The notes beneath the pieces were generated by a model. The model saw only the letters and a program-made list of their open reading frames with translations. It was not told the origin of the DNA and made no database searches. From Vanilla planifolia (Eukaryota; Streptophyta; Magnoliopsida; Asparagales; Orchidaceae), in assembly GCA_023846275.1 (NCBI GenBank), contig CM043875.1, positions 26,793,470 through 26,857,469 on the forward strand: 64,000 bases of DNA, in the 5' to 3' direction. This document shows, piece after piece, positions 27,701-38,600 of the stretch; within the stretch, counting starts at the first letter, position 1, and every line of letters starts with the position of its first letter. The position numbers and the translations under genes are program-made.

Positions 27701-30700
27701 TCCACAATAATATGTTAAAAGCTTAATTTAAACTGGAAAAAGAAGATAATTATAGGGAGAAAAGAGGGAAACTAAGGATTCTCACAGGTTAAGGATGACC
27801 GAATAAGAAAAAATTGAGAAAAAAAAGATAACCTCCGCTAAAGAAAGAGAATACAAGGAGAAAAAAGAGAGAGTTTTCAAGAGAGTGGACCTCACTTCTC
27901 CCTTTATGCTGTTTTGATTAGAATCTAAGGATCAACTACTAATACTAACTAAAGCCCACTCAAATATACTTTTACAAATTAACAAAGTACTAACACTTAT
28001 TTTTTGACAAAGACCCAATCACCAATACCACATTGTTATTAAATAGAGCATCGAGAAACTCCATTTATTTTCATAAATTGTTAGTCATAATTTTTCAATT
28101 GTTCAAGTGTTTATTCTTTGATTAATCTAAAATTAAATCCCAATGGGTAGATAATGCTTCATACGATGGGCCTCAAGTGATTGACTATTGATAAATATTT
28201 TTTTTAACATTTAAATGTCAAATCACTCTTTATGCAATTCAAGCTCTTGATATTCGTGTTGAATGACTCGTTCTTGTTTTGCATCCGACTAGAGTTAAAG
28301 TATACCCAAACATTATTTAATTATAACAATCCAAAATATCGAGTACTTGATTATTGATGATGTGGTTAAGTTCATTATAATCGACAAACTTATTAGGATA
28401 CCACACATTTAAGCAGTTAACAAAACTCCATTTGTTCAATAATTGATTGATGAAATTGGATCTATGCAACTAGAAAGATGAGCACATGATCTTCATGCAT
28501 TTACTACTAGTGGCATTGGTTTTGGAAGGGATAGTATTTATATGATGGCCCCAACAAACTGTCCTCAAGAGGCTGGCCTGGAATAGCCTCAATAAAATGA
28601 CCTCAGACTTTCCTTAAGGGACTAACTTTGATGACTAGCCTTCAAAAACCAACTTCAAGGGATTAGACTCAACAAAATGGCCTTAAGCCATTAATGATCG
28701 TCATATGGTTAAAATTTTGATTAATCAATAGGTGAAATTTAGTATCTTCATTTGATATACAAATTATTCATATTATCATTTATGTTACTATTAAGAATTA
28801 TTTGATCTTCACATGCACATTCGAGAACACATGAAATAAAGAAAAATAATATGAAACTTAAAACTCAAAATTGATATGACAATTAACTTATCTGATATAA
28901 ACGATAGTTTGTCATTCCCTTTATTTGATCTAGATGACTAAAGCAAGACTAACTTTCAGCAACCAACCTTTGCACTCTACTAAGAAGTAGAAACACTACT
29001 ACGGACAGATTCATTGCAATGCTCATAGTCTAGAATGATCTTCCTTTGACCAAAAAGCGGTTCCTTAAGTGAAAAAATAAGGAAATAAAGCTGAAGATGA
29101 GTTGAGGAAACAATAGACAAAAGAGATTCATGAATATTCACTAGAGATGGCAAATATAGGTCAGTCAGAAGCTGTACCTTTTATCATTCTTGAGGAATTC
29201 ACCACTTCAACCCCAAAAGAGATTACTTTATCACTACCAATAAACAAAGATTTTCTCAATCTTGGTTGAGACTAGGACAATTAAAGATGTGGGTGTCACT
29301 TTTGTAGACTCCATTGATACCACAAAGAGGCCAAAAAAGACATTTGACTTCAAGAAAATCTTTGATGATCCCACCCTTTTATGAGCCACTAATGATTATC
29401 ACATGTTAATATTTAGATCAATGACTAAAATTTAACAAACGAAATTTTGAATCTTCACCTAACATGCATAGAATGTGCACACATAGAATACTTAGAGGAG
29501 CAACAAAAAATATCCATTATTTAAGATTCCAATCCAAAAAAAATCTACAAAATTTTATAACTTGTTTTTTTTATTTTATTTTATTTTTGCTTAATTCATT
29601 AGGATGCAACAACATTGACATGAAACAAAACCATGTTGATTTCATCAAGTAGAGCAATGCTTAGGCAAGTCTTTATGGCAGTGACATACCCAACAAAAAA
29701 ATCATCGTTCCTACATCAATTACACCTATGAATGAAGAGTAAATAAAAAAAGCGTAAAAGTAGAGCACAAAACAACGAAGTTCAAATGTGTTTTTGCAAA
29801 AGAAATTCATAGCAGCCTTCTTTTCCAATAGCCGTTTGATTTCTTCCAATCATCTTTATATCAAATAAAGGATGTTTGAACCTTCATATAGGCTCTTTAT
29901 AGGATGAATGACCATTAATGAAGCTAACAAACATTTTCTATAGCCTAACTGCTCCTTGAAGCAATCTCAAATATACACAATGACAATAAATACTGTGTTT
30001 CTTCAAAGCAAGATTGCATCTCATGACAACTTGAAGTTGTTATGATGAGTGTGCGAATTACTAGACCTTCTTCCTCTAAATATTCCTTTTTCTAACATCA
30101 TCATCCTTCCTCCCATCCTACATCATATATCCCCTATCTACAATTCTTTCTAGTCTTAATGCCAAAGTGCATTGCATTCAAGTGTTTGCATAATCTTTGC
30201 ACTTTATAACCATCAACAAATATAAGATAAAGGCACAAGAGGTAGAAATTTTAAAGCAAATGAGAAGAGAAATAAAACAAAATCATAGCATTCCAATAAC
30301 ATTTAGTTTAACTACTCTTATAAAACTATAAATTAAGGAAAAAGTATCTTTACATACCTTGGGGCCTTTATTTGCTTGTATACAATGAATAAGTTATCAT
30401 CACTAACACCAAAAAGTTTATAGAAAAGCTAAAGCAAAAGAAATTCATCAAGCAAAACCATAAATTTCTTTAACAAATCACATACAATTTCAATAAAACA
30501 ATAAAAATATCATAGTCAAGTCAACTTAAAGATGATCCCATATTGGTTAACAATCTGATTTCAATCAATCCAATTCCACCTCAAACTTATAACACAGTTT
30601 GATGTTAGCTTGTGTGTTGAATCAATTCAATCTAGAGCTGGTCTATCTTAAATTGGATCTATTCATATCCTCCTCAAAAAATCAAGCCAACTCAAAATCA

Positions 30701-32064
30701 AATACCAAAAAAATGTTGGACATGGTTTTCTAACATTAAAAAACCATAAATTTGAGCGGCCTTGAACAATCGGTAATGACTTAGAGACAAATAAAAAAAA
30801 AAGCAAGTTCTATTTTAATAAACAAAAACAGATCAACAATCATAATGGAATATCAGATAGAATGGAAAAGATTGACAGACTAAAGAGATCAAACACCACA
30901 CGAACTGCAATTTCTTAAAGCAATTTAGGCAACACTGAACACAAGTGTATAATAACAGAACTATGAACACATATAGCACCGCCGAAGAGACCAGTTTTAA
31001 AAGCAACTAAAATGTGAAATAACTAATATAAGTAGAAAAGCATGTTTTCCATTCACTGCATGATTTGAAAAAACAAAGAGACTAAATTATTAAAATTTAA
31101 ATATCAATACATGCAGAAAAACAAGTCCTTGAGGACAGCAATGAAGACATTCACAATAAAAAAGGTCATTCCATACACTTGGAGAACATGGATTAAATTA
31201 TTGTCCTATTCTTCGTGCATGTGTGTCCTTGCAAAAATTTGGCAAGGAAGTCCTCAAGGAACTTTAATTATTGTAAACAGCTAAAGCAATGAACACATAA
31301 AATAAAGATCCAATGCTTATTATAAAGAATACAACATGATTTCTATTAGCCATATGTTTTCAAAAGACGAATAAACCAACTAAAATTTAAATGCCAAAGA
31401 AATCAATAATGTCCAATCTCTCACAAACAACTTAAAAAAAGGGACAAATTTCCATTATTCCTTCTACATAAAGGCATACCATATGATAATTGACCAACTC
31501 AAACTACAACAGCGGCCATAAGCTAAAGAATCAAAATTAAAGATACAAAAAAGGACTTCTTAATGCACGCATATCAAAAGAAACTTAAGAAAAGTATTTG
31601 AAATAACCTGAAGGTCCAATACTTAATTCAAGGTTTTCATCTAGCAGTACCAATGGTCTGTTCCTCCTAGACTGATTTCTCGCCTTAATAAGTAAAAAAT
31701 AACCAATAATCAAATCGTTAGCCAAAACTCAAGTTCATCAAAAGATAGACATCGAAGGTCATAAGTTCGCATACAAATCCGTATTAAACTTAAGAATGAC
31801 CTGATTAAAGTCCCTGGGGGAGGAAAGCATCTGGACATCATCGTCCTCGATCGCCTCCACATCAATTGGCAACACAGCCATCCCAGAGGTAAGAACCTCC
31901 GGCGCAGCCACCCTCCCCTGCGCAGCCCCCGATGCACCAACCGGCTGTCGGATCTCCGGCATCACTGGGGGGTCGTTAAGATCGACGTTGAGGGAGAATT
32001 TCCTACGACTTGCATCCCTAGCGTACTTTTTCATATTTCGCTTCGGTGATGCTTGAGAGCTCAT
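12744..32064 (-). CDS. RNF4-like RING E3 ubiquitin ligase (putative SUMO-targeted), 237 aa, four exons over 19.3 kb
   Basis: Minus-strand exons are 31801-32064, 31608-31683, 23794-23927 and 12744-12983. All borders are GT-AG, the phases match (0, 1, 0) and the CDS is 714 bp. The C-terminal RING is complete C3HC4: C182, C185, C197, H199, C202, C205, C216, C219 (CPIC, CGHVFCQAC, CPTC), ending RVFLPTSS. Upstream are a basic start (MSSQASPKRN), VDLNDPP near residue 27, and three acidic-hydrophobic patches that could bind SUMO: IDVEAIEDDDVQML (67-80), PLVLLDEN (98-105) and IIINCDAYVNVDDDD (140-154). The order matches plant RING proteins of the At5g48655/At3g07200 type, to which I assign it from memory. 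Proteins of the RNF4 type ubiquitinate SUMO-modified nuclear proteins; this role is inferred. The frame stays open upstream to an ATG at 32256, but the ATG at 32064 gives the family-like start. Introns 2 and 3 are 7,680 and 10,810 bp. Confidence 0.92.
12984..15041. other. Start-distal part of RING intron 3, no gene recognised
   Basis: This lies inside intron 3 (12984-23793). Short open stretches at 13463-13687 and 14463-14666 have no motif I recognise. The composition suggests decayed repeats. The acceptor GATGCCAG of exon 4 is at its left edge. Confidence 0.5.
15042..16949 (+). mobile_element. LTR-like sequence A (about 1.9 kb) inside RING intron 3
   Basis: It starts TGTTACACCC at 15042 and ends near ACTTCAACA at 16949, a plausible TG..CA pair. 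A strong TATA box (CTATAAATA) lies at 16323-16331. Shortly before the end is a 15-base C run (16898-16912) in the context ACAATTCA-C(n)-TCTT, a context I remember from the 3' ends of plant copia-type LTRs. It is diverged but collinear with the sequence at 41230-43285. No clear primer-binding site or target duplication was found, so it could be a solo LTR or a piece of a broken element. The strand is inferred from the TATA box. Read on the other strand, the C run could instead be a polypurine tract of the minus-strand gypsy remnant nearby. Confidence 0.55.
16950..20000. other. Intron 3 interior, degenerate, probably retroelement-derived
   Basis: No ORF above about 70 codons and no motif I can name. 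It lies between LTR-like sequence A and the reverse-transcriptase remnant. If the gypsy element is one unit, its integrase and 3' non-coding part would have been here, but decay prevents recognition. Confidence 0.4.
20000..22900 (-). mobile_element. Degenerate Ty3/gypsy retrotransposon remnant (gag zinc-knuckle and reverse transcriptase pieces)
   Basis: On the minus strand, 22260-22330 translates to a gag zinc-knuckle-like piece (GKYSKCHHDHCYDMVCKEVK). Further along, 21216-21428 contains KPTKVEIEKFLEVRFIQSIQ, and 21011-21199 contains DDEKKTFIININTLCKGMPF followed by DLKNLALYI. These match the order of the gypsy reverse transcriptase (the region before the polymerase core, then the 'MPFGLKNA' block). 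Stops and frameshifts separate the pieces. A possible RNase H trace lies near 20065-20322. Gag-to-RT order and strand agree with one element inserted in the same orientation as the host RING gene. It is clearly inactive. Confidence 0.7.
23298..23705. repeat. Two-copy tandem repeat, unit about 206 bp, next to RING exon 3
   Basis: Copy 1 begins AAACACTTCCCGACTCTATA at 23298 and copy 2 begins AAACACTTCCCAACACTATA at 23504. Shared blocks follow in order: ATCAAATTTGTTTAAAGC, CATGGTTTGT, ATCTGCCATCT, TTTGAGTCATCTC and GAATAGAAATTGA. The copies are diverged by point changes. The array ends about 90 bp from the exon 3 donor at 23793. Confidence 0.9.
23928..31607. other. RING intron 2 (7.7 kb), AT-rich, largely featureless
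   Basis: The intron is bounded by the donor TCAG|GTTATT at 31607 and the acceptor TTGTAG at 23928. I see no coding remains I can name. It includes a diverged direct repeat (28688-28770 and 29384-29462) and clause-like segments such as those around 28540-28690 that look transposon-derived. Short ORFs (for example 29464-29652) carry no motif. Confidence 0.55.
28688..29462. repeat. Pair of diverged direct repeats of about 80 bp in RING intron 2
   Basis: GCCATTAATGATCGTCATAT at 28688 and GCCACTAATGATTATCACAT at 29384 begin similar stretches that continue with TAA/ATTTT, GATTAAT/GATCAAT and an AAATTT..AATC/GTATCTTCA block. They bracket about 620 bp. They could be the ends of an old short insertion or a segmental duplication. 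Confidence 0.45.
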
Positions 32065-32256
32065 GCTCACCGTCGCCAGAATTGAAAATCGGAAACGCTG
32101 AAAGGCAGAAAAAGCCAAGGCCGGAGATCGCGTAACAACGAGTCGAAAAAGGATGAAATCGGGACTCCTAGCAAGGTCGAAAACTAGGGTTTCGGCAAAT
32201 TTATCCGAATTGGAACGTCGAGAGAGTTTGCCGAACAAGCCGATGGATGTCGACAC
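32065..32256 (-). promoter_or_regulatory. 5' leader of the RING gene
   Basis: This GC-richer stretch directly precedes the chosen ATG at 32062-32064 and stays open in the same frame up to an ATG at 32254-32256. A CT/AG-rich composition and the telo-box-like element fit a plant 5' UTR. If translation begins at the upstream ATG, the protein gains 64 residues that are not typical of the family. Confidence 0.5.
32184..32192 (-). promoter_or_regulatory. Telo-box-like element (AAACCCTAG on minus strand)
   Basis: On the minus strand the leader of the RING gene contains AAACCCTAG. Such short telomere-like boxes are known from promoters and 5' leaders of many plant housekeeping genes and are bound by telomere-repeat-binding factors. 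The site lies 120 bp upstream of the chosen ATG. Function here is inferred. Confidence 0.4.
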
Positions 32257-32354
32257 GACGAAGAGGTAAAAAAAAAAAAAATTATATCAGCAAAATTTGG
32301 ACGACTTCACTGGTCGCCGCCAACATGCAAGTCGCAATTTGCTACCATAGAGAA

Positions 32355-32408
<54 letters not shown>
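32355..32408. repeat. (AT)n microsatellite followed by a 27-base T run
   Basis: Alternating AT covers 32355-32382 and runs into T only from 32382 to 32408. It lies about 100 bp upstream of the first possible ATG of the RING gene, in its promoter region. Confidence 0.95.
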
Positions 32409-32413
<5 letters not shown>

Positions 32414-35199
32414 TTAGCAATTGTTAATAAGTTTTTTAAAGTATTAATAATTGAGATGTTAATTTAAAAATATATTACTGATTTAAATAACTAATAGAAT
32501 GAAAACATGCTGCTTAATTTTTTGTTTTGCTTGATGAAAATTTTCTATTAAAAATAAAGTTTTGAAAAGATATTTTCAAAAATGATTTTCAAAAATTATT
32601 TTATATAAAAAAATAAGAAGTTGACAAAGTTATTTGTTAATTTTGTAATGCTTCTAAAGATAAAACACAAAAAAAGTACTTCAAAAAAATTCTCTTCAAG
32701 TATATCTCAACATAAATTTTTACATTTTACATTCTTAAATTTTTTCATGCCTCGTTTATTTCAATTATTTTTATTTTTTCCAAACTTTTTCTAAAACAAA
32801 ACAAAAAAATTTGAAAACAAATCAAACCTTGTGTAAATATAATTAAATCCAAAATATGATAGTTAAATCAATATGTTTAGATATATATATATATAACTTT
32901 AATACTTAAATAGCTGATTTCAAATGAAATATTTATACATTTTGCTAAATTATATTGTCATTCCAAAGCATTCCACTTAATTAATTAATCACCACTTTAT
33001 GCCCAATGCCCTGTTTTCAAATGTCAATGCCATTGAATTAGCCAAATCTAATCAATAACTTAATCCAATCAAGTTTAGATGAATTAATTTTAGTTTTATA
33101 AAGTCGATGAAATGTTTAATCCAAAAGTTTTCTAAGTGGTTTAACAAATTAACCCATGTTTTAATGTAAAACTTTATTATTTTTAAGATTATAAAAAATA
33201 AAAATCCTATAAGAGTAATTTTCTCTACTAAGTTTTATATAACTAAGATGACCTAATTAGTTTAATTATGTTTAAAACTAATAAAATAAGCTCATGATAT
33301 TTTATCTATAGATAAAAATCTATAAAAGCCATATTGAATTTGAGAGACAATCAAAGCATCAACAAATCAACATAGTAAAGATGGGGGGAGGACACTTCAA
33401 TGCTAAAGAATCAAAAACAAAAGTAGCAATGACAACTAGTGATCAAGATAGTGATTGTGACAATCAAAGATCATGATGGTTCAAAACCTAAGTGGCGATA
33501 GTCTGACATAGGAATAGTAGCTAATGACAAATTAGAGTAATAAAAAAGATAAATAATCCTTAGTCTATAAAGGGATTGGGTTAAAATATAGATGGGTTAT
33601 GAGCTTTGATGCAAAATGAGATAGTTCTTATGACTAGGTGTACTTTAAGGTTAACCTCACCTAGGGAACACCTCAAGCCAAACAACTTACAAAATTATTG
33701 AGTTTTTAATACACAATTTACACCTCCATTAATATGTGAATACATTATGAAAGAAAAATCATATCGTAATCCCTTATTAATTTTAAAAGCTATAAATTAA
33801 TCTAATGCAAAAGATTTTTCATTTTTAGTTGAGATGATAATCTATAAGAATTTTTTTATTTGAGAACATTTGGGCTTAGCCTAAATCTATTTTGTGAAGA
33901 TGTTCATCATCATGAGCAAATATTTAAGCTATTAAGTAAGTAAGACATGGTTTTAAGAAATCTCTTTAATGGCAATTAAACCTCAGTATGCTTCAAGGTA
34001 ATCACTTTGAACCTTAAGATGCTCCAAACAAATCAAAGGAGTAATTACATGATGGGTTCAAATCAGCATGCTTTGGTTCAACATGAACATGATCACATCC
34101 CCATAATGTATAAGGCCTCACCAAAGACCTCTTTGTTTAGCTAAACAAATAGTTAGGTATTGGTCTATTCAACCAATTCAAGAGCCTTTGTAGTAGGTAT
34201 TGGTTGATGTAGTATAATCTTCAGTGTTTGAGTGTCACTTCAAGCTGACATAACCCAATGAGTTGTGATTAAGAAAGTTAACATGAATAAATTTGAGAGC
34301 ATTTGTTCAACTATTGACATTTTATCCTAATTCTTCTAGAAAATCTTCTTTATTTTTAAATCCTCATCTTGTAAATAAAATAATTAAAAAGGCTAATGAC
34401 ATGCTAATAATGGTCCAATAAAGATTCACCTAAATAAATTGACAACCATCATAGTGTGGTTCCATGAGTCATTATCCTACCTTTCATTCTCTTTGCATTT
34501 GTTGATAAATGCAACATTGGTTACTCAAGGTTATCAACAAGCTCCATCTGCAAGATTAATGCACCATACAAGATGCACCTAATCACCACTAACCAACAAA
34601 CCACCATTTATGGACCTGGTCACTTCTTTATCACATATAAAAGCCAACCATCATATTTGTAAAAAAACCCCTTCAAGTTTCAACCAAGATCCTTTTCCCT
34701 TTATAATTCAACCTTCCTTGTCCAAAGTATTTTCTTCTCCCATCCTTAACTTCCTCTTCACTAGTTGTTTGAATTTGGCCTCAACAAGCAAAAGTATTTA
34801 GTTGTCATTAATTATTGGAAGTTGATTTGGGTTTTAAATTAAATTTTTATTTAAGCTTTGTATTTGCATAATTCACCCTTTATTGTAGACATCTCACTCC
34901 TTCCAGTATAATAGGTAGGCATTGTAGAAGGTTTAAATGATGATAAATTTAGTGTTTGCTTTTGCTTGCTCAATACAAATTCAAGTAACTCAAATACTTT
35001 TGTAGTGAAAATCTATTTTTTGTCTTAATGTCCCTTCAAATACTTATTTAAAACTATTATCTAACTTTCTAAAACCTTTTTGCTAATGTGTTTGTTATGC
35101 AGCAACAAAATAAGTATAATAAATAAAAAAAAATAAGACAAGTATAAGGACATGCAAAATTTTTAAATGATTTGATAAAATCTTTACCAACATCTATCA
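32409..35199. other. AT-rich intergenic region, possible decayed LTR sequence
   Basis: No gene is recognised. TATA-like motifs (TATAAAAG at 33324 and about 34636) and the surrounding clause-like text resemble old LTR U3/R regions, but no ends or coding remains support this. The ORF at 34610-34801 has no recognisable motif. Confidence 0.4.
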
Positions 35200-36014
35200 T
35201 AATTGTGACATTTTAATCTCATTATATTAAAGTATTATCTATTTGAGTCATCTCATATCGTCTTAAGTGAGTTTTACTCTCAAAAGATTCTTCAATATCT
35301 CAAATGATAGTATCTCATATAAATACCAAAATCACTTAATTAGTAATCAATACAAAATAATTCATTCATCTATCTCTCAACCTAAAAGTCTATCAGGAGA
35401 TGCTCTTTGTTTCAATAATTCTCCTCTAAAGATATCACCTTACACTCACTCCTTATCATCTTCAATCTTAGGTGTCACAATCCTATTAGCTTTCACTTAG
35501 TTTATCATTGAATAATATCAAACTAATAATATTTGATCTTAATATCAAATATTATATCCTAGTCTCACTATATTAAGGTATTATCCTATTAAGTTGTCTC
35601 ATACCAATCCAAATAAATTTTTGCCCTCAAAAGACTCATTAACATCTCAAAATTATAAGTCTATTATAAATGTCATAATCACTCCATCAATAGTCAATAT
35701 AAGATAATTCATCCCTATACCTCTCCATCTAGAAACCTATTAAGAGCCACTCTTTATATCAATAATTCCCTTATTGAGACATCACATGACACTCCCTATC
35801 CTCTTCATCCCAAGAGTCACAAACTCACCATCTTTTACTTAATCCATCCTTAAACCACATCTTAGTCTCATAATATTAAAATATTATTCTCTTGGATCAT
35901 CTCATATTAACCTAAGTAAATTTTCTCTAAATATATCTCAATATCTTAAAATTATGACATCTCATTTAAACACTAGAATCACTCCCTTAATAGTCATGTG
36001 GGATAATTCATCAT
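35200..36014. repeat. Degenerate tandem repeat array, left block (monomers about 300-345 bp)
   Basis: A recurring paragraph starts TCTCATTATATTAAAGTATT at 35217, again with changes at 35563 and at 35866. Within each copy come the blocks TCTCATAT..AA, CAAAAGA, GATAATTCATC, a CTCT/CATC..AGAA block, ATTC.CCT..GA.ATCAC and a CTTAG.TGTCAC-like close. The third copy is cut after GATAATTCATCAT at 36014, where the LTR-like insertion starts. The copies are clearly diverged. Confidence 0.85.
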
Positions 36015-38600
36015 TATAATAACCTCAAATTTTAACTAAAGAAAATGCTAGAATTAAGCCAAGATAATTATGAAAAATTATGATTTAAATATATCAAATT
36101 AATTTTTTAAACTAATTTACTTATATGTTTAAAATTTAAAATAATAATATAATAATAGAGAATGTCAAATATACTCAAACTTAATAAAAAAACTTTTTAA
36201 GACAAATCCAATGATGTTAAGTTTATAATATTTGAAGATATAAATAATTTTCTTATAAATTTTTAAAAATATGTATATAATCATAAGTATGTTGATAATT
36301 TTAAGGGGGATTTACAATTTCCAAATTTTGCCCTATGTAAAATCTATTTTGGTAAGGGAAAAATGACAAATGTAAGATTGTATTAGGTCATATTTGCAAT
36401 TTTTAAATATTAGCATAGAAGAAAATTAAAGAAGCGATGATGTATTTGTAAATTTTGGAATATCAAGGATTTTGTAAAAATATTGTGCCAAAAACCATAG
36501 AAATGGAATTTCGAATTTTCAATGACAGCGACAAACTATATATAATATAATATTATTTTTATTGATAGTTTAATACTATAAAATGGCATTATTATCACTT
36601 TAATTTACTTTATATATAGTAATGGTGTGCAATTTTGAAGGGCGATAAAAATTTTCATTGAGCTTGATTATTATGATAAATTTGTTTCATGTCACAAAAT
36701 TGAAGTGAAGCAAAGATATCGTGTTATCCAAAGAGAATTGAGAAGTTCAACATTGCTAGTAAGGTAAATTTTATATTTATTTTTCTATTATGTGGTGCAA
36801 GGCTTGCTAAAGGAAGAGAGGTGTGCCAGATTCATCACAGGAAAACTTTCATACAATATGATAACGTAATTCATATTATATGAAGGTCTAAAGTTGTGAG
36901 ATAATAGTGGAATTGTGAAGTTATCATACTTGATGTTTGTCTATATCATATTAGTACAAAACGTATCATAATTATAATATAAAGAGATTAATCATACAAT
37001 ATGGTATGTACTATCCTACAATACAATTTAGATTATATATAAATACTGGTTAATGAATCATATGATATGATATGTGTTAGAAATGAGTTATACGACTGAA
37101 CATATTATACTATACTAGAATTGTATTATTACTAAATGTTATAGTTTGTAGGATCATATAATATGATTAGTAAATTATGCAAGTATGATTTAAAGTAAAA
37201 ACGTAAGATATGACAAGTAATTTATGGGAATAAAATAACTTAAGAATTACATTATTTGTAAGATATATATTGAACATTTAATTTACTATTTATTAGAAAA
37301 AATTTTAAGAAAGAGAGAATAAAAAGAAAAACTATTTTGCAAAACCAGGTAGATAAATCAATAATTTGTGATATAACATGATATTCTTATTTTGTTTAGT
37401 TTCTTTTTAATTACATTTTATTCTAGTGAAAATTGCTTATTTATGATTCAACATAACATCTATAATTTTTTGCACAACTTATCACATTTTTACTAATTAC
37501 TTGGTTCATTTGGTTTTATGATTTTTGTTATTACATGACATCATTAAAAAAATACTTAAACAAAAATAGAACATAAATAACTCTTAAATTGGATAGGAAC
37601 ATTTACTAGCTTTAAATATAATATATAGATTGGCATATCTATATTATACATAAGACCTAACATAATTATTTTACATTTGACAAATAAAAATAGAATTAGG
37701 ATTCCTATAAACATTATGTCTAATACTAGGCCCAACATGTTGAATAATAGAGTATCAATATTTGGATTAGATATTTGTTTAGTTTATATGTTATGACCTT
37801 AGTATACCTATATGGATAATATCAAGCCTAGCATATTAGATTGTAGATATAGTTATCATACCTACTTAGTGGTACTTGGCCTAACATATGGGATCATAAG
37901 ATATTGATCTTTAAATCAAATATCTACATAATATAAAGTGGATCATTGGAATGGATGATAACTAGAGGTCATTTATTGGTATGATCATTGAATCTAATTG
38001 GGATAATAATACAAATAAAAATGGGCCCAAAATTGGAAGCTAGAATGAATAGAAATACTTATATTTATTTAAATTATATTTGGTATATATAAAATTTGGC
38101 ATAATTGCATATCGATACATGTGATTTATAATCATAGTTTATGATATGAATTATGTTTTATTCATTGTACTTATCTTTTTATTGTGGTATTTTTTTTATT
38201 TTGATTATCTTATTAGATTTATCTACTAAGATTTATAAGTCTCATTATTATTTGCATCACACGTCATGCATTCAATATATCGATGATTAGTAATTTTGAT
38301 ATCCTAAGAGTGGATGTCACTCTTAAGATGTGAGCATAAAGAGTATTTTAGGTTAATGTTAATGATATAAAAATTTTAATCTTGTAGTTATTTATATATC
38401 AGAGTTTTTTACCACCATTTTTACTTGGTTTATATTATGCTGATGAGTTTGGTTTATGTGGTTTTATTTTAATTATTATTGAGTAATTGTTCACATCTTA
38501 TGATTTTGCGTAGGGGTTTAATATATTCATAATATTTTTTACTTGTGTAAAATCTTTGAGTTTCTAATTGATTAAAAAAATGATTAGGTGGGGCCTTGAA
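36015..38600 (+). mobile_element. LTR-like insertion (about 2.6 kb) splitting the tandem array
   Basis: The insertion starts TATAATAACCTCAAATTTTA and ends GGTGGGGCCTTGAA. These resemble decayed forms of the TGTAA(T/C)A-CC..AAATTTT start and GGTGGGG-GTTACA end that I remember from long plant gypsy LTRs. The tandem repeat monomer breaks off at its left edge and resumes at its right edge (ACCTCTTCATTTAGAAGC), which fixes the borders within about 12 bases. No coding remains were found inside, which fits a solo LTR. ACCTC occurs at 36022-36026 and 38601-38605, so an alternative border (36027-38600) with a 5 bp duplication also fits. The strand is inferred from the ends only. Confidence 0.6.

Noticed and set aside
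35267..35500. 77-codon ORF
   Set aside because: Lies in one monomer of a degenerate tandem array; the frame is not conserved in the other monomers.
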